The notes under the pieces: generated by a model
Database searches by the model: none
The model's input: only the letters and a program-made list of their open reading frames with translations
What the model was told of the DNA's origin: nothing
Shown here: piece by piece, positions 26,716-33,821 of the stretch
How the letters are laid out: every line of letters starts with the position of its first letter
Position numbering within the stretch: the stretch's first letter is position 1
Program-made: the position numbers and the translations under genes
Assembly: GCA_964640655.1 (NCBI GenBank)
Contig: CAZXFT010000007.1
Coordinates: 1-64,000 of the forward strand
Reading direction: 5' to 3'
Source: BJGO01 sp964640655
GTDB lineage: Bacteria; Bacteroidota; Bacteroidia; Chitinophagales; UBA10324
DNA: 64,000 nt

Positions 26716-27861
26716 TTATAGTGTTTTTTCGAGCATTGCTTCCAAGTCGTTACCATGCAGATTAAATGCAATAACGTTTCCGTTGCGGTCAATCAAATAA
26801 TTAGTAGGTATGGAAATAATCTGAAACTGTTCGCATATGGCACTTTGCCAACCTTTTAATTCACTGGCATGTGAGGTCCATGATAGTCCATCCTTTTCAA
26901 TGGCAGCAATCCATTTATCTTTTTTATCATCTAGAGAGTAACTGAAAATTTCGAAGCCTCTGTCTTTATATTTATTATACAACTTAACCACATTAGGATT
27001 CTCTGCACGACAAGGACCACACCACGAAGCCCAAAAATCAACCAATACCACTTTACCCTTTAAAGTCGCGAGTGAAGTGTTTTTTCCAGCAGGGTTTAAA
27101 CCATTGATATTTGGTAATGGTGTTCCGTTCTGAAATTTCTGAACAGGCTCGTATGGATTGTCATTTTTAGGTTGCAATGCTTTGGCCAGTTCTTTCACTG
27201 CTTCGTTATTAGGAAATTTGTTCAGCATCTTTTGAACAAGCGTGTTCAAATCCTGCGTGTCATTTTGAGGGTTTAAAAAATTAGCCGCTGCAAAAACAGC
27301 CAGCGTAGCACTATTCACAGTATCAGCATACTTGAGTACATAATTTTTTGCCTCAAGATTTTTGCTTTGATATTCTCCAAACAGAATTTGTTTCATAGAA
27401 TCAGGATAAGTGCCTGTGTTGTCGTTAAGTTTGTTGATGTAATCATTCAAACCAATGCGACGATTATTGATATTCTGAAGTAAACCAAGTAATGAACTGC
27501 TTTTAGTTGAGCCGCTGATACTGTATGGTTTTTCAAAAATGTCAATTGTGTCTGCTTTCAATGAAATAGATGTTGGCGTCTCATCCAGTACCATTAATAT
27601 GTACTTGTTATTTCCATAGCGCAATCGATATAGTGACTCTTCTTTAATAACACCTTGCATCATAAAATTCCCCTGAGCATCCGCCTTAGCAGTATCGATT
27701 GTAGTTACCTTTCCGGAAAAAGTAAGTTCATCCAGATAAATCGGAGACTCAGCAGCAATGCCATTAATGGCTCCGTTAATTTCATACCCTTCTTTTATTT
27801 TTTGTTTGCAAGAACAAAGCAATAGAATTAATGCAAATGAAAGTAGTGATATATAGTGCAT
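26716..27861 (-). CDS. TlpA/ResA-like thioredoxin lipoprotein with DUF4369-type N-terminal domain
   Basis: 381 aa. The lipobox LLLCSC near residue 18 predicts a lipoprotein. Residues 25-110 resemble DUF4369 (EINGAINGIAAESPIYL, then KADAQGNFMMQG), and the C-terminal 140 residues are a thioredoxin-fold redoxin with VVLVDFWASWCGPCRAE containing the CxxC pair and a cis-proline segment ISIPTNYLIDRNG. Such proteins act as periplasmic or outer-membrane-anchored thiol-disulfide reductases, for example in cytochrome c maturation. The partner is unknown. It starts 1 base after the stop of its paralogue. Confidence 0.88.
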   Translation of the reverse strand: MHYISLLSFALILLLCSCKQKIKEGYEINGAINGIAAESPIYLDELTFSGKVTTIDTAKADAQGNFMMQGVIKEESLYRLRYGNNKYILMVLDETPTSISLKADTIDIFEKPYSISGSTKSSSLLGLLQNINNRRIGLNDYINKLNDNTGTYPDSMKQILFGEYQSKNLEAKNYVLKYADTVNSATLAVFAAANFLNPQNDTQDLNTLVQKMLNKFPNNEAVKELAKALQPKNDNPYEPVQKFQNGTPLPNINGLNPAGKNTSLATLKGKVVLVDFWASWCGPCRAENPNVVKLYNKYKDRGFEIFSYSLDDKKDKWIAAIEKDGLSWTSHASELKGWQSAICEQFQIISIPTNYLIDRNGNVIAFNLHGNDLEAMLEKTL

Positions 27862-27862
27862 A

Positions 27863-29044
27863 TTATTTCAAATATTGTTCTAGTATTTTATGTAATTCTT
27901 CACCTCGTAAACCGGAGCCTATTACCTTACCCTGAGGGTCAAGAAGGTAATTATTTGGAATGGAGTTTATGTTGTAAACCTTGCATACAACCGAACTCCA
28001 TCCTTTCAGTTCGCTGACGTGAAAGGGCCAGCTTAGCTGATCGGCTTTAATGGCTTTTATCCAGCGTGCTTTGTCTTGATCCAGTGAAACACTGTAAATG
28101 GTAAAGCCTTTGTCTCTGTATTTATTGTAAGCACTTACTACATTCGGATTTTCGATACGGCAAGGACCGCACCAAGAAGCCCAGAAATCTATCAATACAT
28201 ATTTACCTCTAAGTGATGTTAGTGTCAATTCTTTACCTGCGGTATCCGGTAGAGATATTTCAGGAGCTATTACACCAAAGCTTATGCCTTGTTCAGGAAT
28301 AGTCTCTTGTGGTGGGTTATTTTGTTGTTCGATGATACTTGCTTCAATATTTTTAACTTGCTGAGTAAACTCCTGAGCAAGGCTGAAATCATACGCCTTG
28401 GCCTTAAGGCGCGCATCTAATTTTTTCCATTGTTCAAAATGTTCTTCAGGACTTAATAAACTCACCGTACAAAAGATTGCTACTATGGGATTGCTTGCAG
28501 TATCGGTAAACTGATACAAATTGTTTAAGTGTTTATCGTTGATCTGATCACGTTGCATTTGCAAATCAGTTCTTTCTTTTTCCGATAAATTTGGATTAGA
28601 AAAAAGTTGATTGTCCAATTCGTTTACAATATTGTAAGTGATTACAGTTTTAGAAATATTGTCGCGCATCTGGTCTGACCCGGTAGAGCCGATGACATTG
28701 TAGGTAAACCCAGGTATGTTGATGGAATCACCTGTAAATGTGATATTGTTATTTGGCTTATCTATAGAGATTAAGAAACCATTGTTACCAGAAGTTCCGA
28801 TTCGAATGCGAAACAAGGCTAGTTCTAAGCTGCTACCACTAAACGAAAACGACTTGTCTTTTTTGCTGACCGAAGCAGAATCAAGTATGCTGACTTTATT
28901 CAGATTTAACTTTTCAAGATAAAGTTTCTGACCGGTGAATCCATTTACGGTACCGTTAATCTTGTAGTTGTATGTTGCTTTTTGTGCGTTGCCTGTTGCT
29001 GAATAAAGAAACAGCACACAAAATAAGATGAGATAATTGCGCAT
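27863..29044 (-). CDS. TlpA/ResA-like secreted thioredoxin, paralogue of the next gene
   Basis: 393 aa with a signal peptide ending TGNAQ (signal peptidase I type, no lipobox), in contrast to the lipoprotein paralogue. It has the same architecture: DUF4369-like domain (INGTVNGFTGQKLYLEKL, SFSFSG), a helical linker, and a C-terminal redoxin with YVLIDFWASWCGPCRIE and INSIPNNYLLDPQG. Its ATG directly follows the gatB stop codon with no spacer, so translation is presumably coupled. The two paralogues look like a tandem duplication that acquired different localisation signals. Confidence 0.88.
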   Translation of the reverse strand: MRNYLILFCVLFLYSATGNAQKATYNYKINGTVNGFTGQKLYLEKLNLNKVSILDSASVSKKDKSFSFSGSSLELALFRIRIGTSGNNGFLISIDKPNNNITFTGDSINIPGFTYNVIGSTGSDQMRDNISKTVITYNIVNELDNQLFSNPNLSEKERTDLQMQRDQINDKHLNNLYQFTDTASNPIVAIFCTVSLLSPEEHFEQWKKLDARLKAKAYDFSLAQEFTQQVKNIEASIIEQQNNPPQETIPEQGISFGVIAPEISLPDTAGKELTLTSLRGKYVLIDFWASWCGPCRIENPNVVSAYNKYRDKGFTIYSVSLDQDKARWIKAIKADQLSWPFHVSELKGWSSVVCKVYNINSIPNNYLLDPQGKVIGSGLRGEELHKILEQYLK

Positions 29045-30496
29045 TTAGGATTCTAATTTTTTAGTAATAAGTTGATTAGTAAGTTTTGGATCTGCTTTAC
29101 CGCCGCTGAGTTTCATGACTTCTCCCATAAACAAGCCAACGACACCTTTTTTTCCATTTCGGTATTCTTCTACTTTTTGAGGGTATTTATCCAGAGCCTG
29201 CTGAATAAATGTTTCCAGTGCCGAGGTGTCGGAAAGTTGTATCAGGTTTTGCTCAGTCGCAATTTGCTCCGGAGATTTTGAAGCATCTTTTAACAATACA
29301 GGAAATATTTTTTGCTGTGCAACACTATAACTTACTTTCCCAGAGTCAATCAATGATACAATTTGAGCGATAATTGAAGCTTTAACAGGAAAAGTATTAA
29401 TAGTGATTGCATTTTCGTTCAAGTAACTTTTAACCGGACCTAAAATCCAGTTGGCAGCAGCTTTAAAGTTTGTTGTGTGCTTAATTATTTCTTCAAAATA
29501 ATCCGTCAATTCTTTATCGTCAGAAAGAAGGGCCGCATCATATTCGCTCAGGACAAATTGTTCCATAAATTTTTTGCGAACCTGTTCGGGTAATTCAGGC
29601 ATTGCTTTTTGTACAGATGATATATATACATCATCAAGTATTACGGGAGGTAAATCGGGTTCAGGGAAATAACGATAATCATTAGCCATTTCTTTAGAAC
29701 GCATGGAAAAGGTTGTGCCATTCAAGGCATCAAAGCTTCGTGTATCCTGTGATATTTTTTGACCTGCTTCTATAGCATCAATCTGTCTGATTATTTCATG
29801 ATCGAGAGCACGTTTCACATTTCGGATGGAGTTCATATTCTTGACTTCCACCTTTGCGCCAAATTTTGTTTCTCCCTTCAAGCGTACAGAGACGTTGGCA
29901 TCACAGCGCAGCGAACCCTCTTCCATATTACCATCGCATATTCCAAGAAAGCGCACCAACTTTCTGATCTCAGTCAGATATACGTAAGCCTCATCGCTGG
30001 TTCTGATATCGGGCTCCGTAACAATTTCAATTAATGGTGTACCGGCACGGTTCAGGTCAATCAATGTGAAGTAAGGATCCTGATCGTGCAGACTTTTTCC
30101 GGCATCTTCTTCAAGATGTATGCGAGTGATACCGACCCTTTTTTCATAAGTATCCATCTTCAACAACACAAAGCCTTCAAAGCAGATTGGAGTTGTATGC
30201 TGAGTAATCTGATAACCTTTTGGTAGATCCGGGTAGAAATAATTTTTGCGTGCAAATTGATTTTCTTTTCTGATGATACAATTTGTTGCAAGTCCCATTT
30301 TCACTGCAAATTCAATTGCAGATTTGTTCATCACCGGCAAAGTACCGGGATGGCCCAATGTAATTTCGCTCACGTGTGTATTAGGAGCATCGCCATATTC
30401 AACAGCATCAGATGAGAAGGCTTTGCTGTGTGTAAACAGTTGTGCGTGTACCTCAAGACCAATTACAGCTTCATATTTATCGTAAATCTTAATCAT
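29045..30496 (-). CDS. gatB: Asp-tRNA(Asn)/Glu-tRNA(Gln) amidotransferase subunit B
   Basis: 483 aa, full length. GatB is the kinase and tRNA-binding subunit of the GatCAB complex, which converts Glu-tRNA(Gln) or Asp-tRNA(Asn) to the amide form in the cytoplasm. Motifs: YEAVIGLEVHAQL near the start, GHPGTLPVMN, NYFYPDLPKGYQI, EEGSLRCDANVS, DYRYFPEPDLPP, and the C-terminal YqeY-like tail with AANWILGP. gatA and gatC are not adjacent here. It heads a tight minus-strand set with the two thioredoxin genes. A near-match -7 box (TAATTTCG) lies at 30520-30513, 16 bases before the ATG. Confidence 0.97.
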   Translation of the reverse strand: MIKIYDKYEAVIGLEVHAQLFTHSKAFSSDAVEYGDAPNTHVSEITLGHPGTLPVMNKSAIEFAVKMGLATNCIIRKENQFARKNYFYPDLPKGYQITQHTTPICFEGFVLLKMDTYEKRVGITRIHLEEDAGKSLHDQDPYFTLIDLNRAGTPLIEIVTEPDIRTSDEAYVYLTEIRKLVRFLGICDGNMEEGSLRCDANVSVRLKGETKFGAKVEVKNMNSIRNVKRALDHEIIRQIDAIEAGQKISQDTRSFDALNGTTFSMRSKEMANDYRYFPEPDLPPVILDDVYISSVQKAMPELPEQVRKKFMEQFVLSEYDAALLSDDKELTDYFEEIIKHTTNFKAAANWILGPVKSYLNENAITINTFPVKASIIAQIVSLIDSGKVSYSVAQQKIFPVLLKDASKSPEQIATEQNLIQLSDTSALETFIQQALDKYPQKVEEYRNGKKGVVGLFMGEVMKLSGGKADPKLTNQLITKKLES

Positions 30497-30569
30497 TAAA
30501 TAAAAACGTGCACGAAATTACGTTATTCCTTATGTTGAAACAGTCCAAAAGTGTTAATCGAACATGTGC

Positions 30570-31604
30570 TTAATAGAGTAGTATTTCTCCGGGATTTACT
30601 CCTGTTTCGAGGCTTTTTAACAGAGTACCCCCTTTTGAATAAATTTTCATTTCCCCCTTTTGCACAAAGTCTTTGGCATCTGTAACCATAACATAGTTGT
30701 CTTTCACTTTCAATCCATATAATGAAGATGACCCGAAAGGCAAATACGGTGTAGTGCTGATAGTAGCATCGAGAATTGCTAGTCGATAAACATCTTCTTT
30801 GATGTAGTAAATAGAGTCTTTAGCGGTGTTGGTGCATATTCTGCCGTAACTGTATGTTGAAGCTCCTGCATCCATAGTTTTTAATATGGAATTGGTATTA
30901 GGATCGATGCAATATACGCCGGCATTGATCGCACCATTTCCCGAACAAAATGCCCAGATATTTTTATTCTTATCAGTACAAAGACTGTTGACACCATCAG
31001 TTACAGCAATGCTGTCAGTTAATAAGTCTGATGCCGCATCAATCACGTAAATCTTATTGGTCATTGGTGCCGATACAAATACCTTAGAACCACTCACAAT
31101 CATTTGTTCTGTCCAACTACCAATATTTATAGATCCTGCTACAGTATTTGTTGCAAGATTCACAATACTGATAGAATTGCTAAATAAATCGGTAACGTAT
31201 GCTTTGTTGTTTGCTACTTTTTGCAAATAACGCGGAGAGATTAAAGGTGCGATAGTGGCCGTCTTTTTGAAATCACTTAGTGTTACTACAATTACTTTCT
31301 GCGAATTGTTGACCACGATGTATGCTTTATCACCAATAATAGTCATGCTGGTTGCAATGTCTCCTAAAGCAGCACTACTATTATAAACACCATATAGGCC
31401 ATTTGTAATAGTTAGGTCGTTAATATTTAAATAAGAGATTTCAGAATTACCCTGCGAGAATGTCCCCTCATTCAGAATAAACGCAGTCTTACCACTTGTA
31501 AAGATTGGTTCTGGTTGAGGTTCAGGGGTTTCATCTTTTTTACAGGAGATGAATGTTAAGGTAATTGCGAAAAATAGTGCAAGAAATTTTAGTTCTGTGT
31601 TCAT
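30570..31604 (-). CDS. YncE/DUF5074-like beta-propeller lipoprotein, BtuG-like
   Basis: 344 aa. The signal ends in the lipobox TFISC, so it is a lipoprotein, and the KKDE after Cys resembles a surface-export signal of Bacteroidota lipoproteins. The mature body has repeated propeller strands such as GDKAYIVVNNSQKVIVVTL, NNKAYVTDLFSNSISIVNL, GSKVFVSAPMTNKIYVIDA and NIWAFCSGNG. This fits the family to which the Bacteroides surface B12-binding protein BtuG belongs. It begins 4 bases after the stop of a TonB-dependent receptor that is preceded by a cobalamin riboswitch. A role in capturing cobalamin at the cell surface and passing it to that receptor is therefore a well-supported inference. Confidence 0.82.
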   Translation of the reverse strand: MNTELKFLALFFAITLTFISCKKDETPEPQPEPIFTSGKTAFILNEGTFSQGNSEISYLNINDLTITNGLYGVYNSSAALGDIATSMTIIGDKAYIVVNNSQKVIVVTLSDFKKTATIAPLISPRYLQKVANNKAYVTDLFSNSISIVNLATNTVAGSINIGSWTEQMIVSGSKVFVSAPMTNKIYVIDAASDLLTDSIAVTDGVNSLCTDKNKNIWAFCSGNGAINAGVYCIDPNTNSILKTMDAGASTYSYGRICTNTAKDSIYYIKEDVYRLAILDATISTTPYLPFGSSSLYGLKVKDNYVMVTDAKDFVQKGEMKIYSKGGTLLKSLETGVNPGEILLY

Positions 31605-31608
31605 GGGT

Positions 31609-33483
31609 TTAAAATTGTTTATAGGGTTTCTGAAATGATAATAGTAATTGTATGGAAAAGTTTCGTCCGGGCATAGCTTGCCAGGCTATAGTTTGATATG
31701 CGGAATTCAAGAGATTGTTCACCATCGCATTGATACTCATATCAACTTGCCTGAATTTAACAGCATATCTGATTCCTGTATCAAAAACCTGATAAGCATT
31801 AAGTTGTGATGATGCATCAAAAGTGCTGTTTCGCATTGAGGTGTATTGATGTTGTATAAGTATTCCTATACGTTTTCTATTCAATGAGAATGAACTGAAA
31901 CTATGATGTTGAGGTGAGTATGGTATAGGTTTTCCCAAACTCATATCATCAGGCTCAAGTGTGGCACTCACTTCTGTTTTGTTGAATGTATAAGAACTTT
32001 CTATCAAAAGTCGAAAGTTCATGATCGAATATCCCAACTGTAGTTGTTGTGTTGCACCATAGCTTAAAGTTGTTCTGAGATTCAATGGTGTCCATATGCT
32101 TCCATTAGGTCGCCACACTATAGTATTGTCCGATAGATAATAGAAAGCAGAGGTATTGCTCTCAACAGAAAGTTTTTTATACAAATAATATCTAAATGAT
32201 GATTGCAGTTTTTTAGAACGTTCAGGTAACAGATTCAGGTTGCCTCCGGGATTCCAGTATAAATCGTTTAAGGATGGCAGTTGAAAAACATTAGATATTT
32301 CCTGTTGCCAGTCGAAGTGTTTAAGTAAGGATGTTTTGATTAATAACCTTTGGGCATATGGCGAATATGAACCTATTATCACTTCACGACTCAGAAATAG
32401 TTGAATACTTGTTTTTAACATATTGAAATATATGTGTGGTGATATTTGTATAAATATTCTTTGTTGCGATATATTGTCTTTGAAACTATCGGTAGTGGAT
32501 TGTATAAATTGATGCCTTGCGAGTACAGGCAATGAAAATAATTTTCCAAAGAAAAAATCTCCCTGCCATTGATTCTGTAGAACTGATGATTGGTTGTTAG
32601 AATAGAGTGATATCAGCGAATCGTGATAGATTAAATCATCTTTACTGTATGCCGTTTGCCATATCGATTTGAATTTGTCTTTATGAAAACTCCATTGAAC
32701 ATATGCACGAAGTTGCTTGTCCCACTCAACAGAACGTGAAATAATTTGCAGCATGCTTGGTGGCAATAAGCGATTGGCTTGAACATACCAAATTGCTGCT
32801 TCAACCTTATTTTCATTGTTAATCTTGAAATGAACAGTTGTTGCAGCACCTTTCAATTTTGCACCGGCATGAGTTAAAGTGTCATCTGCCTGTTCATAGG
32901 TATTGAAGTATCTAATGTTGTTCGCATTTCGATTATCAATAGCAGCAAAGGAAATATTGAGTCGTTTATAATGCTGCTTCCATTTCAATCCATAGTTCAG
33001 ATTTCCAAATGAATTGTAAGAAGTAAATAAACGAAGTGAGTTTTCAAAAACACTATTCGAAGTAAATGATGTTGATGTTCCTGAAAAGATGTAATTATCC
33101 TGCTTTGTATTTGTTGGTTCAATAAACCATAATGGCAACAGATTGACGTCCTGAGTACCATTCATCGGGTTATTCAATAACAGGTTGTTCCAGACTATTG
33201 GGTTATGCGACGCATTAAATCCAAGGCTGTTAATAGTTGAAAGAGTTCCACTGCCATATTGTCGTATGTATAACGCACTGTTTCGTTTCAGCATTTGACT
33301 GATACTTCCATTCCACTGATATTGCATAACTATGGAATCCATATCGATTTCCAGTTTATTACGTTTTGTTTGCTCAGCAGAAATGATAACCTGATGCAGT
33401 GCACGTATAGTATCCGCAGTCTGTGCCTGAGCTTTTAAAGCCGACAACAATAGTATCAGATATGTAGTGAGTTTTCGCTTCAT
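31609..33483 (-). CDS. Cobalamin-regulated TonB-dependent outer-membrane receptor (BtuB-like)
   Basis: 624 aa from the ATG at 33483 (MKRKLTTYLILLLSA), giving a signal peptide ending LKAQAQ; an upstream in-frame ATG at 33513 lies inside a leader hairpin. The mature N-terminus has IRALHQVIISAEQTKR, a TonB-box-like segment, then a divergent plug with LKRNSALYIRQYGSGTLSTI. The rest is barrel ending FSIQLLLSFQKPYKQF. The function is inferred from the riboswitch directly upstream and the BtuG-like gene 4 bases downstream: import of vitamin B12 or another corrinoid across the outer membrane. The sequence is divergent from E. coli BtuB. Confidence 0.82.
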   Translation of the reverse strand: MKRKLTTYLILLLSALKAQAQTADTIRALHQVIISAEQTKRNKLEIDMDSIVMQYQWNGSISQMLKRNSALYIRQYGSGTLSTINSLGFNASHNPIVWNNLLLNNPMNGTQDVNLLPLWFIEPTNTKQDNYIFSGTSTSFTSNSVFENSLRLFTSYNSFGNLNYGLKWKQHYKRLNISFAAIDNRNANNIRYFNTYEQADDTLTHAGAKLKGAATTVHFKINNENKVEAAIWYVQANRLLPPSMLQIISRSVEWDKQLRAYVQWSFHKDKFKSIWQTAYSKDDLIYHDSLISLYSNNQSSVLQNQWQGDFFFGKLFSLPVLARHQFIQSTTDSFKDNISQQRIFIQISPHIYFNMLKTSIQLFLSREVIIGSYSPYAQRLLIKTSLLKHFDWQQEISNVFQLPSLNDLYWNPGGNLNLLPERSKKLQSSFRYYLYKKLSVESNTSAFYYLSDNTIVWRPNGSIWTPLNLRTTLSYGATQQLQLGYSIMNFRLLIESSYTFNKTEVSATLEPDDMSLGKPIPYSPQHHSFSSFSLNRKRIGILIQHQYTSMRNSTFDASSQLNAYQVFDTGIRYAVKFRQVDMSINAMVNNLLNSAYQTIAWQAMPGRNFSIQLLLSFQKPYKQF

Positions 33484-33507
33484 ATGCCTACACATGAGCC
33501 TGATGAA

Positions 33508-33525
33508 AAGCAAGCGGATTTGCTT
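33508..33525 (-). promoter_or_regulatory. Leader hairpin between riboswitch and receptor start
   Basis: A perfect 6-bp inverted repeat (AAGCAA/TTGCTT) with a 6-base loop, followed on the minus strand by a short U-rich stretch. It sits 25 bases before the receptor ATG and about 37 bases after the riboswitch. It may act as the expression platform, either as a weak terminator or by affecting translation, but no competing pairing was proven. Confidence 0.35.
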
Positions 33526-33561
33526 ACAATCATCATTTCCTCTATTCCCGGAGGGTTACTG

Positions 33562-33728
33562 ATGTGTTGCCTTCAGCAGGTCTTCTGACTTTCTCTTTAT
33601 CCAACCTTCCCGTTGAATTCAACAGTGGCTTGAAGTTTATGGTCGTTTCAAGATTATTGAAACGGAGATTACAGCAGCGGGAACTGTTCCGGACTTGCAC
33701 CTGATTCCCTTTTAATTGCATTCAATGA
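33562..33728 (-). promoter_or_regulatory. Cobalamin riboswitch
   Basis: Read on the minus strand, the conserved blocks of the cobalamin aptamer occur in order. First AAAAGGGAATCAGGTGCAAG then TCCGGAACAGTTCCCGC and GCTGT, next AAGCCACTG, then CGGGAAGG, and last the B12 box AGTCAGAAGACCTGC (plus-strand 33576-33590). These are the classical features of the B12 riboswitch that binds adenosylcobalamin or related forms and lowers expression of uptake genes. It lies upstream of the BtuB-like receptor and the BtuG-like lipoprotein. The outer limits are approximate. Confidence 0.95.
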
Positions 33729-33766
33729 AATATTGAAATGAAAACTGATGGCAGCGGCTAAAATAA

Positions 33767-33799
33767 CAAAGGCTCACCAAATAAATAGGCAAGCCTTTG
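33767..33799 (-). terminator. Rho-independent-type terminator after the lysyl-oxidase gene
   Basis: A perfect 8-bp stem (CAAAGGCT/AGCCTTTG; arms 33767-33774 and 33792-33799) with a 17-base loop, followed on the minus strand by TTATTTT. It lies 22 bases past the stop of the secreted lysyl-oxidase gene and just before the riboswitch, so it probably insulates the B12 leader from read-through. Confidence 0.6.
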
Positions 33800-33821
33800 C
33801 AGTAAAAAGTATGCATTACAT

